Of a stretch of DNA of 13,129 nucleotides, positions 7,083 through 13,129 are shown piece after piece. The notes under the pieces were generated by a model, which was not told the DNA's origin, made no database searches, and worked only from the letters and a program-made list of their open reading frames with translations. The position numbers and the translations under genes were made by a program. Location: positions 1-13,129 of the forward strand of contig CAJGCZ010000048.1 of the NCBI GenBank assembly GCA_904501975.1, in the 5' to 3' direction. Source of the stretch: an uncultured Akkermansia sp. (lineage in GTDB: Bacteria; Verrucomicrobiota; Verrucomicrobiia; Verrucomicrobiales; Akkermansiaceae). How positions within the stretch are numbered: position 1 is the first letter of the stretch; every line of letters begins with the position of its first letter.

Positions 7083-7667
7083 TCAATTTTGTTGCAGGCG
7101 TTGTTTCATGGCCTGCCAGTCTGTTTGCCGCAATAGTTTCACCAAGTTAGAGCACCAAAACGAGCTGTATCCATACGCGTCATCTCGGAGCTCTTTTTCA
7201 GCAGCTTCAACGCTCCAACCTTGGTAGACAATACGATACGCTGCCACCACGATACCGGTACGGTTGGAACCCTGCCGACAGTGTACCAACACGGGCTTGG
7301 GTGCATGTTGCAAAAGACGCAGACAATTCTCTACGTCCGACTCAGTTACTGCTCTCGCCGCCACAGGATAGGCCATGAGATGCAATTCCGTATGGGCGGC
7401 TTTTCGGGCATCAATGTGGGCATCTCGCAGATTAAGCACACTGCGAACACCCATTTTTTCTAACGCTCTAAAGCCCTCTTCATCCGGCTGGCCGCTGCGG
7501 TACAGTTCCTTGCTCACTTGGTGAATATTCTCCACACCCGGCACAGCTATGCTCTTAGCTTGCGCGGGCAGCTCCCCTTGCGGCACCGGCAATGGCTCCG
7601 TGCACGCGGCAAGAGCTATAGCCCCGGCCACCAACAGGGCAAATCTTCTAATAAAGAGTCGCTTCAT
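7083..7667 (-). CDS. Tyrosine/dual-specificity phosphatase-like lipoprotein, tandem copy 1
   Basis: Predicted secreted lipoprotein with a cysteine-dependent phosphatase fold. The 194-residue protein starts MKRLFIRRFALL, a lipoprotein signal with lipobox LAAC and Cys22 as the lipidation site; Thr follows, with no Asp at +2, so outer-membrane sorting is possible by the E. coli rule. The mature part has ELYRSGQP (54-61) and VRSVLNLR (74-81), as in Siw14-like atypical phosphatases, and the P-loop HCRQGSNRTG (129-138), with Cys130 as nucleophile and Arg136 binding phosphate. The start is the ATG at 7667; a GTG four codons upstream would put residues before an already good signal peptide. It lies 47 bases after a near-identical gene on the same strand and is probably transcribed with it. 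The substrate is unknown: phosphoprotein, inositol phosphate or another phosphoester are all possible. Confidence 0.88.
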   Translation of the reverse strand: MKRLFIRRFALLVAGAIALAACTEPLPVPQGELPAQAKSIAVPGVENIHQVSKELYRSGQPDEEGFRALEKMGVRSVLNLRDAHIDARKAAHTELHLMAYPVAARAVTESDVENCLRLLQHAPKPVLVHCRQGSNRTGIVVAAYRIVYQGWSVEAAEKELRDDAYGYSSFWCSNLVKLLRQTDWQAMKQRLQQN

Positions 7668-7714
7668 TGTAGGGGGCACTAGGGTAGAATTTGCGTTTTG
7701 CAGCCACTAAATAC

Positions 7715-8299
7715 TCAGTTTTGCTGCAAGCGTTGTTTCATAGCCTGCCAATCTGTTTGACGCAACAGTTTAACCAAATTGCCGTACCAAAACTCGTGGT
7801 GGCCGTAAGTGTCGTCGCGAAACTCTTTTTCGGCAGCCTCAACGCTCCACCCTTGGTAGACAATGCGATACGCAGCCACCACAATACCGGTGCGGTCGGA
7901 ACCATGCCAACAGTGCACCAACAGGGGTTTGGGCGCCTGTTGCAAAAGGCGCAGGCAATTCTCTACATCCGACTCCGTTACCTCTCCCGCCGCTACGGGA
8001 TAAGCCATGAGGTGTAAATCCGTATGGCGGGCTTTGCGGGTATCTTTATGGTACTCTCGCAGGTTGAGCACACTGCGAATTCCCATGGTTTCCAAGGCTG
8101 TGAATCCCTCTTTATCAGGCTGGCCGCTGCGGTACAGTTCCTCGCTCACACGGTGAAAATTCTCCACCCCCTGCACAGCTATACTCTTAGCTTGCGTGGG
8201 CTGCTCCACTTGGGGCACAGCAGGCTGCTCCGAGCAGGCGGCAAGGGCTAAAGCCCCTGCCACCATCGGCACAAATCTTCTGATAAGGGATTGTTTCAT
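7715..8299 (-). CDS. Tyrosine/dual-specificity phosphatase-like lipoprotein, tandem copy 2
   Basis: Same length (194 residues) as its neighbour and alignable without gaps; by hand count about 42 residues differ, or roughly 78% identity, with the last 21 residues identical. The signal peptide MKQSLIRRFVPMVAGALALAAC ends in lipobox LAAC (Cys22). Catalytic P-loop HCWHGSDRTG (129-138) keeps Cys130 and Arg136 but has Trp-His in place of Arg-Gln and Asp for Asn, so substrate preference may have shifted. The start chosen is the ATG at 8299; an in-frame start further upstream would add 17 residues before the signal peptide and overlap the preceding gene. The gene begins 11 bases after the acyl-ACP synthetase stop, which suggests one operon. 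A -10-like TACAAT (complement of 8313-8318) spans that stop but has no good -35 box. Confidence 0.88.
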   Translation of the reverse strand: MKQSLIRRFVPMVAGALALAACSEQPAVPQVEQPTQAKSIAVQGVENFHRVSEELYRSGQPDKEGFTALETMGIRSVLNLREYHKDTRKARHTDLHLMAYPVAAGEVTESDVENCLRLLQQAPKPLLVHCWHGSDRTGIVVAAYRIVYQGWSVEAAEKEFRDDTYGHHEFWYGNLVKLLRQTDWQAMKQRLQQN

Positions 8300-8310
8300 C
8301 GCGTATCGTT

Positions 8311-10476
8311 TTATTGTAAGCCCAAGGCTTCGTTTGCCAGCATTTGGCAACCGCGCAAATCCATCTTACCCGTAGGCAGTGCAGGAATCACTTCCACCGG
8401 GATAATCTCACGCGGGCACCAGAGGCGCGGCAAGCCCTGCTCTACCATGTGGGTGCGAATCTCATCCAAGGCCTGTACCAGGTGAGAATGGTGCACGCAA
8501 GAGAGCAGCACCAATGCCTCGCCCTTCTGCGGATCCGGCACACCAACTACGGCCACGGCGCGGCCGGCGAAGCCTTCCGGGTGCGGCACAAAATCCTCAA
8601 TGGCATTTTCCACCACTTCGTGCGGCACCATCTCGCCGGCTACTTTAGAGAAGCGAGAGCGGCGACCACCCAAGGTGAGAATACCGTTCAAATCTACCTT
8701 ACCCAAGTCGCCGGTCTTGAACCAACCATCGCGGAAGATGCCTTCGTTCAAATCCTCGCGGCCAATGTAGCCCTTAAATACATTCGGGCCCTTAAACCAA
8801 ATCATACCCTGCTCATTAAGGGTGAGGCGCACGTTATCATCATCCGGGTCTGTAATGCGAACAGCCAAGCCGGGCAGAATCTGGCCGATACTGCCAAACT
8901 GATAACCGGGCACAAAGTAGGGCTGCTCGGCAGTGGGGCCGGTTTTCTGCAGGTTCACACCACACACAGGGGCGGTTTCTGTCAGGCCGTAACCTTCCAA
9001 CAAGGTGACATTGCATTTCTCCTTGAACTCATCGGCCACCACGGTCTGCAGTTTTTCTGCACCCACAACAAAGAACTTGACGGAGGCATACGTATCTGCC
9101 TTAGCGCGGCGCAGCATGCCACGGGCAAAGGTGGGCGTTGTTACCACGAGTGCGCACTGGTATTTCTCAATCAGCTCGTTGATTCTCTTAGCCTCAAGCG
9201 GCGAGGGATAAGTAACCATGCCGAAACCGAAAATCGGGGGCAGCAACGTACTTACCGTTAAACCGAAGCTGTGGAAAATGGGCAAGCTGCACAGGAAGGG
9301 GCTGCCGGGAGGCAGGGTCACCTTACTCAGCAACTGCACCATATTGGCCAACACCATGCGGTGCGTAAAGGCTACACCCTTGGGATCACCACTGGAACCG
9401 GAGGTGAAGAGAAGCGCGGCTTCGTCGTCTCCCTTGCGGGCATCCAAGTTGAAGGTGGAGCTAACGATACTCATCGGCGCAAAGCGAGCAAAGGCAACCC
9501 AACCGGCAATCTTAGCCATACCGATGCCCTTGAGCGTTTTATCCAAGTGAATGATGGCATCCCCCTGCGGCCAGGGGAACTGGGGCAGCTTGCTCATGAA
9601 GGCGCGTGCCGTAAGGAAGTGCTTAATGCCACTCTGCTTCACAATGCTGCGGAATGCAGGCTCGGAGGAGGTGTAGTTGATGTTTACGGGAACGATTCCT
9701 GCCAGCAAACAGGCGTAGTTTGCAATGACACCGCCCTTACCCGGAGGCAAAATTACACCCAAGCGGGGCTCCTGTACAATTTTCTTCAGCTCTTTAGCCA
9801 ATGCCATGGCAACACCCAGCACCTTGTAGAAAGGCAGTGAGGAGTCATCCAACCCGTCCACCAATTGCGTTTTGCCGTGGCGGCGCATACCCTCCACCAG
9901 CAGGCGTGCCAATGATACGTCCAGTATCGGGTTGCGCTCAAACTCTGTGCAAGACGCCTCCATCCATGCCTCCAACACGCGCTCGCCGGTCAACGGGCCG
10001 GGACTAAGCTTCGGAAGTATGCAGAGAGAAGCCCAATCATGCGTTTTATCCGTCGTGAAGGCGCGCAGAATATTCTCTCTGTAATGCCCCACAAAAACAG
10101 GCACCGGAGAAATGTGCAAGGCAGCCAGCTGCATCATGAAAGGCATCGGCACATCCGACATGCAGCCCATAATGCTGTTGGGGCGACCGGGCACAAACAC
10201 AACATCCCTGCCCTGTGTCATTTCATCCAACAAACGCTCGCGCAATACTTTGACGTTTGCCTTACGGAAATTGAAACTTAAAATTCTTCTCTTCTTCAGA
10301 AACTTGGCCACTGTCGGCTCCGGAGCCAGCACCTCCTCTACCATGTAAGTGACGCTGTCTGATCCACCGAGGATTTTCTCTAATTCGGTCAATACTGCAA
10401 CGTCTACTCTGTTCGGCAAATAGAAGGACGGAGCAGTCTGCTGATTTTCCAAACCGGTAATATGTACTTTCGCCAT
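8311..10476 (-). CDS. aas: Aas-like acyl-ACP synthetase with degenerate N-terminal acyltransferase domain
   Basis: 721 residues, close to the 719 of E. coli Aas and similar along its length as far as I can align by eye. Aas activates fatty acids with ATP onto ACP and re-acylates lysophospholipid at the inner membrane. The C-terminal ANL half is intact: P-loop LFTSGSSGDPKG (356-367), LPIFHSFGLT (398-407), VVGAEKL (470-476), EGYGLTETAP (494-503), TGD (588-590), GGRRSRFSKVAGEMV (603-617) and Lys704 in LPTGKMD. The N-terminal half (about 15-200) keeps the outline of a PlsC domain (QGRDVVFVPGRPNS, then ISPVPVFVG) but lacks the HX4D motif: where Aas has NHVSFID, this has NRVDVAV, and FPEG is replaced by VPGR. 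Acyltransfer is therefore doubtful. The ATG at 10476 is chosen because an alternative GTG at 10497 lies upstream of the -10 box of a consensus promoter. It heads an apparent operon with two phosphatase lipoproteins. Confidence 0.88.
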   Translation of the reverse strand: MAKVHITGLENQQTAPSFYLPNRVDVAVLTELEKILGGSDSVTYMVEEVLAPEPTVAKFLKKRRILSFNFRKANVKVLRERLLDEMTQGRDVVFVPGRPNSIMGCMSDVPMPFMMQLAALHISPVPVFVGHYRENILRAFTTDKTHDWASLCILPKLSPGPLTGERVLEAWMEASCTEFERNPILDVSLARLLVEGMRRHGKTQLVDGLDDSSLPFYKVLGVAMALAKELKKIVQEPRLGVILPPGKGGVIANYACLLAGIVPVNINYTSSEPAFRSIVKQSGIKHFLTARAFMSKLPQFPWPQGDAIIHLDKTLKGIGMAKIAGWVAFARFAPMSIVSSTFNLDARKGDDEAALLFTSGSSGDPKGVAFTHRMVLANMVQLLSKVTLPPGSPFLCSLPIFHSFGLTVSTLLPPIFGFGMVTYPSPLEAKRINELIEKYQCALVVTTPTFARGMLRRAKADTYASVKFFVVGAEKLQTVVADEFKEKCNVTLLEGYGLTETAPVCGVNLQKTGPTAEQPYFVPGYQFGSIGQILPGLAVRITDPDDDNVRLTLNEQGMIWFKGPNVFKGYIGREDLNEGIFRDGWFKTGDLGKVDLNGILTLGGRRSRFSKVAGEMVPHEVVENAIEDFVPHPEGFAGRAVAVVGVPDPQKGEALVLLSCVHHSHLVQALDEIRTHMVEQGLPRLWCPREIIPVEVIPALPTGKMDLRGCQMLANEALGLQ
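8334..8350. repeat. Short inverted repeat inside the end of the aas-like gene
   Basis: TTGCCA (8334-8339) and TGGCAA (8345-8350) flank five bases, just upstream of the second phosphatase gene. It could be an operator-like site but lies within coding sequence, so chance is a fair explanation. Confidence 0.2.
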
Positions 10477-10485
10477 GATGCTTGC

Positions 10486-10514
10486 ATTATATCCCACTTG
10501 CAGCGCTCTGTCAA
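10486..10514 (-). promoter_or_regulatory. Full-consensus sigma70 promoter for the aas-like operon
   Basis: On the minus strand TTGACA (complement of 10509-10514) and TATAAT (complement of 10486-10491) are both perfect and spaced by exactly 17 bases. The -10 box ends nine bases before the ATG at 10476, so transcription should start about 3 bases before that codon and give a leaderless or near-leaderless mRNA. This also decides the start codon of the downstream gene. Confidence 0.85.
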
Positions 10515-10575
10515 CGCGAAAGCTGAACTACACTCCAAGTTTTGCCGTAAATTATTGCTCTGACATATTATTGAC

Positions 10576-10604
10576 TTGCTCGAGTGTGACGAATCTGCTA
10601 TTCT
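10576..10604 (+). promoter_or_regulatory. Predicted extended -10 promoter for the deacetylase gene
   Basis: TTGCTC (10576-10581), 17 bases, then TATTCT (10599-10604), preceded directly by TGC, an extended -10 motif. An overlapping TTGACT (10571-10576) is a better -35 box but sits too far away (22 bases). Expected transcription start is near 10611, about 4 bases before the ATG at 10615. It is divergent from the aas-like promoter within a 138-base gap. Confidence 0.5.
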
Positions 10605-10614
10605 TTTCGGCATA

Positions 10615-11904
10615 ATGACACGTTACGCGTATTTGTTGGCTCTGATGGTGAGCCAGCTGACGTGGGGACTGTCTTTTGACCCCCCGCCACTCGACCCGAA
10701 CCCGCTTCTGCAAGGTGCCCATACCGCTCCGGGCGCCGCGGCGGACGTTTCTCCGGGCGCAAAGGGAGAGCAGGAAAACGCAACGCCTGCGGCATCAACC
10801 ACCAACACCAATAAAACCCAGCGTTTTAAGACTCCGCTTGTGGCACGAGAAAAAACGCAAGTAGCAGTGTTGGGGTACCACAATTTTAGTGAAACAAAAA
10901 CCGTTACCCGCATGCTGATGCGCACCTCGGAGCTGCGCGCCCAGATGGAGAGCATTCGCAACTCGGATTTTTCGGTTATCAGCATGAACGAGTTTTTGGA
11001 GTGGCGATTCGGCACGCGTTTGCTGCCCGAGAAGTGTATTCTCATTACACTGGACGACGGTTGGCGCAGCGTGTACACCGATGCGTTCCCCATTTTTAAG
11101 GAATACGGCTACCCCTTCCATCTCTTCCTCTACACCACCTATCTGACGGGCAGTGGCGACAGCATGACGCACGACATGATACGCGAGATGATGCAACATG
11201 GTGCCACCATTGGTAGCCACTCAGCCACGCACCCGTATCCGGCAGATTGGAAACGCGCCCAAGCTAAAGGTGAAGAGGCTTACACCACCATGATTAAGCA
11301 GGAGATTGGCGAAACTCGCCAAAAACTGTCTGATATTTTTGAACCGGTCTCCACTTACTGCTACCCCGGCGGCTACAACGATGCGGCGATGCAGAACATC
11401 TTGCAAGAGTACGGCTACGTGGCCGCCTTTACAGTCATTCCCGGCAAGGTTTCTCACAACGAGGCACCGCTGCTCATTGACCGTTACATGATTTTAGGCA
11501 CAGATTCCTCTGTGTTTGAGGATGCCATGGACTTTAGCCAAGTGGAAATTCTGGAAGGCTTGGCCACCGGTTACACCCCCGGTGCACTCCCCCGCAATAC
11601 GCCCAAACCCACTTTTGCGGTTACCCCGGAGCCGGACTCCACCATTCCGTGCACTATCCCCACCATTACTGTCAATTTAACAACCGTGCCCAATATTGAT
11701 ATGAGCACGGTAACGATGCGAGTCAGCGGCTTTGGCTATGTGCAGCCGCAAGTTAATAAATCGGAGCTCATGGTGCAATGGACCGCTCCCTGCCGCATCT
11801 ACATGCCACTCCTTTCCGTTTACCTCAGCTGGAAAACAACAGACGGCACAGCCCAACGCGCTGCGTGGATGTACCGTATAAACCGCGCTGTTCCAACGGA
11901 ATAA
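10615..11904 (+). CDS. Secreted polysaccharide deacetylase (NodB/CE4, PgaB-like)
   Basis: Predicted metal-dependent enzyme removing N- or O-acetyl groups from a cell-surface or extracellular polysaccharide. 429 residues. MTRYAYLLALMVSQLTWG looks like a Sec signal peptide, followed by a Pro/Ala/Gly-rich linker to about residue 70. The NodB domain (about 81-300) opens with VAVLGYHNF (83-91). Motif 1 is TLDDGW (145-150) with Asp147 and Asp148; motif 2 is SHSATHPY (201-208) with metal ligands His202 and His206; motif 3 is YCYPGGYND (248-256), of the xYPxG type seen in PgaB/IcaB deacetylases rather than the Arg-containing type. A C-terminal region (about 330-423) alternates polar and hydrophobic residues and may be a beta-sandwich accessory domain; I cannot name it. 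The ATG at 10615 is preferred over an in-frame TTG at 10576, which would overlap the -35 box and spoil the signal peptide. No pga synthase genes are adjacent, so the substrate is unknown. Confidence 0.88.
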   Translation: MTRYAYLLALMVSQLTWGLSFDPPPLDPNPLLQGAHTAPGAAADVSPGAKGEQENATPAASTTNTNKTQRFKTPLVAREKTQVAVLGYHNFSETKTVTRMLMRTSELRAQMESIRNSDFSVISMNEFLEWRFGTRLLPEKCILITLDDGWRSVYTDAFPIFKEYGYPFHLFLYTTYLTGSGDSMTHDMIREMMQHGATIGSHSATHPYPADWKRAQAKGEEAYTTMIKQEIGETRQKLSDIFEPVSTYCYPGGYNDAAMQNILQEYGYVAAFTVIPGKVSHNEAPLLIDRYMILGTDSSVFEDAMDFSQVEILEGLATGYTPGALPRNTPKPTFAVTPEPDSTIPCTIPTITVNLTTVPNIDMSTVTMRVSGFGYVQPQVNKSELMVQWTAPCRIYMPLLSVYLSWKTTDGTAQRAAWMYRINRAVPTE

Positions 11905-11938
11905 CATACCTACATACACCATTGTTTGACACACAACT

Positions 11939-12844
11939 ATGGACGCAGAAGAAACAAAATCCCCCGACAACGCAGAGGCCAAATCCACTGCCAAGCCGCG
12001 CGCCACTCGCAAGCCTTCCGCCCGCAAGAGCAAGGAAAAGGCTGCACCTGCCGCCGCTGAGAGCACTCCGGCCCCTGCTGCCAAGGCTCCTCGCAAGCCG
12101 CGTTCCGGAAAAAAGGCTCCCGCTACCGAGTCTAAGTCCGTAGAGACGCCCGCTGCTACCACCACAGAGGAAGCTACCGATAAGCGCAAGTCTCGCACTC
12201 CTAAAAACAAGCCTGCCAAAAAGGACGCCCAGCCCAAACAGCAGCAGCCCCGTGAACAGAAGCCGGCTCCAGAGGCTGTAGCCCCGGCTCCCCAGCCGGC
12301 CCCCGCTCCTGCCCCTGAGCCCGCCCCGCAGCAACAGCCCAAGAAAACAGAGGGCCCGCGCACAGAGCAGGTCCCGGCTAAGGAGTTCAAGCCTGCTCCC
12401 AAGCAAAATCACCCCCTCACGGAGGAGCAGAAGTTTGACATCGAGTTTGAGTCCCGCGACTTCCCTGCACCGGAACCGGCTCCCGGCTTTGCTGCCCCTG
12501 AGACCGTTGGCGGCAACGATGGCAACCCCGGTGGCGGCAAGAACCGCCGCAAGCGCCGCCGCAACCGTAATCGCAACCGCGATAATGAGCAACACCAGCA
12601 AATGCCGCAGAGCGCTCCGCAAATTGATACAGATGAGCTCGTGCGCCGCGCTTGGAAGATTTTCCTGGGCGAAGTGACCGAAGAAGGTCTTGCGCTGATG
12701 GATGATCGCACCGCGTCTGAGGCCTCTCGCCGCGCTTTCCGTGTGGCAGAGTTGTTCCTTACGGAAGCTGCACGTCATCGCCGCCCGTCCACCCCTCCGA
12801 CTCCGGAAATTGAGTTCGTTTCCGAGGACGACGAGGAGGCCTGA
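11939..12844 (+). CDS. Lys/Arg/Pro/Ala-rich low-complexity protein of unknown function
   Basis: I do not recognise a family. The 301-residue protein has a long disordered, highly basic first part (about 1-160) of Lys/Arg with Ala and Pro, including an Ala-Pro run around 110-130 and Gln clusters (100-103, 131-133). A short acidic/aromatic stretch (160-180) follows, then a Gly-flanked arginine tract NRRKRRRNRNRNRD (202-215). The only segment that looks folded is a C-terminal helical piece at about 229-281 (TDELVRRAWKIFLGEV to LFLTEAARHRR), ending in an acidic tail. The composition suggests nucleic-acid binding, like histone H1-type tails or the basic insertion of some Rho factors, but that is inference. 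It begins 34 bases after the deacetylase, may share its transcript, and is followed 16 bases on by a strong terminator, which supports it over long open frames on the opposite strand. Confidence 0.75.
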   Translation: MDAEETKSPDNAEAKSTAKPRATRKPSARKSKEKAAPAAAESTPAPAAKAPRKPRSGKKAPATESKSVETPAATTTEEATDKRKSRTPKNKPAKKDAQPKQQQPREQKPAPEAVAPAPQPAPAPAPEPAPQQQPKKTEGPRTEQVPAKEFKPAPKQNHPLTEEQKFDIEFESRDFPAPEPAPGFAAPETVGGNDGNPGGGKNRRKRRRNRNRNRDNEQHQQMPQSAPQIDTDELVRRAWKIFLGEVTEEGLALMDDRTASEASRRAFRVAELFLTEAARHRRPSTPPTPEIEFVSEDDEEA

Positions 12845-12855
12845 GGCCTTTCTTG

Positions 12856-12897
12856 AAAAAGCGGCTCACCTTTCATTGAAGGTGAGCCGCTTTTTTT
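12856..12897 (+). terminator. Strong intrinsic terminator
   Basis: GCGGCTCACC (12861-12870) pairs perfectly with GGTGAGCCGC (12881-12890), with two further T-A pairs toward the loop, followed by seven T residues (12891-12897) and preceded by AAAAA. The stop codon of the basic low-complexity gene lies 16 bases before the stem. The A and T runs on both sides mean it could also work in the reverse direction. Confidence 0.93.
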
Positions 12898-13012
12898 GAT
12901 TGTAGAGCTTTGATTTTGTGATTGAAAAGAAAGTCGATACTCAGCCGCCTAAGCGAATACGCCCTTTGAACATACTTTTATCTTTAGCTCTGTTAAAGTT
13001 TTTAGTTGATAG

Positions 13013-13036
13013 CCCCACAAATAGCAATTTGTGGGG
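13013..13036. repeat. Perfect 10-bp hairpin beside the 33-bp repeat
   Basis: CCCCACAAAT (13013-13022), loop AGCA, ATTTGTGGGG (13027-13036). The right arm resembles 7029-7037, so the hairpin arm seems to belong to the same repeat family. No T tract follows, so a terminator role is not supported. Bases 12898-13012 before it are AT-rich and hold no gene or clear signal that I can see. Confidence 0.7.
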
Positions 13037-13047
13037 TTCATTGATGT

Positions 13048-13080
13048 GAGCGCAGCGAACGGAATTCAAGAGTCCGGAGG
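13048..13080 (+). repeat. 33-bp intergenic repeat, copy 2 (exact)
   Basis: Identical to 1970-2002 over 33 bases and in the same orientation. It sits between the hairpin at 13013-13036 and the hairpin at 13095-13116. The bases just before it (TTGATGTGAG) match the degenerate copy at 7049 rather than copy 1, so the family seems to have a conserved core with variable flanks. Confidence 0.88.
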
Positions 13081-13094
13081 ACGACAGACACATA

Positions 13095-13116
13095 GCCGGG
13101 GGCGCAAGCCCCCGGT
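13095..13116. repeat. GC-rich hairpin with GCAA loop at the right edge
   Basis: CCGGGGGC (13096-13103), loop GCAA, GCCCCCGG (13108-13115); a G-T pair can extend it to 13095-13116. GCAA is a GNRA tetraloop in RNA, like the GTAA loops near copy 1 of the repeat. The tail TATGGGGAAAAGAA is not T-rich, so it does not look like a terminator on the plus strand. The element may continue past the window. Confidence 0.65.
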
Positions 13117-13129
13117 ATGGGGAAAAGAA

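Noticed and set aside
8299..8350. The longer N-terminal start for the second phosphatase.
   Set aside because: It would put 17 residues before a complete lipoprotein signal peptide and overlap the upstream gene; the internal ATG gives a protein the same length as its tandem copy.
8344..9261. A 305-codon plus-strand open frame across the aas-like gene.
   Set aside because: It lies antisense to intact adenylate-forming enzyme motifs and has no domain character of its own.
10477..10497. The GTG start seven codons upstream for the aas-like protein.
   Set aside because: It lies upstream of the perfect -10 box, so it would not be on the mRNA made from this promoter.
11825..12778. A 317-codon open frame on the minus strand opposite the basic low-complexity gene.
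   Set aside because: It is Leu/Gly/Ser/Arg-rich, as expected from the antisense of Ala/Pro/Lys-rich GC-biased codons. It overlaps the end of the deacetylase and has no recognisable domain, while the plus-strand frame ends right before a strong terminator.
13013..13036. The perfect hairpin as a terminator.
   Set aside because: Neither side has a T run on the relevant strand, and a strong terminator already lies at 12856-12897.
1970..13080. The repeated 33-bp unit as part of a CRISPR array.
   Set aside because: The copies are kilobases apart with no regularly spaced units or spacers, and no cas genes are present.

Overview
The window reads as a chromosomal core-genome segment of a Gram-negative bacterium, most plausibly a member of the Verrucomicrobiota near Akkermansia. 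That placement is an inference from general protein character, lipoprotein signals and the lack of Shine-Dalgarno sequences; no 16S or marker search could be run. Nine complete genes and one gene cut by the left edge are supported. There is no IS element, CRISPR array, tRNA or rRNA.

Layout from left to right: a sugar-porter-type MFS permease (5' end outside the window) ends at a strong hairpin terminator. A gene-free stretch of about 370 bases follows, holding a 228-bp structure bounded by 12-bp inverted repeats and packed with small hairpins, then a promoter and uvrB (nucleotide excision repair). Next come fabF (fatty acid elongation) with its own terminator, and a small four-helix membrane protein overlapping recR (recombinational repair) by an ATGA junction. 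On the opposite strand lies an apparent operon transcribed leftwards from a textbook consensus promoter near 10500: an Aas-like acyl-ACP synthetase followed by two tandemly duplicated tyrosine-phosphatase-like lipoproteins. Divergent from it are a secreted polysaccharide deacetylase and a Lys/Arg/Pro/Ala-rich low-complexity protein that ends at a strong intrinsic terminator. The right end is gene-free and carries a second exact copy of a 33-bp intergenic repeat between two hairpins.

Functional themes are DNA repair (UvrB, RecR), membrane lipid synthesis and recycling (FabF, Aas-like protein) and envelope enzymes (phosphatase lipoproteins, polysaccharide deacetylase). I see no defence system or mobile cassette. 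The most unusual points are a ~70-residue insertion inside the helicase core of UvrB, an Aas-like enzyme whose acyltransferase half has lost its catalytic motif, a 33-bp repeat associated with hairpins (several with GNRA-type loops), and recognisable promoters lying so close to start codons that several mRNAs should be nearly leaderless, with no Shine-Dalgarno sequence before any gene.
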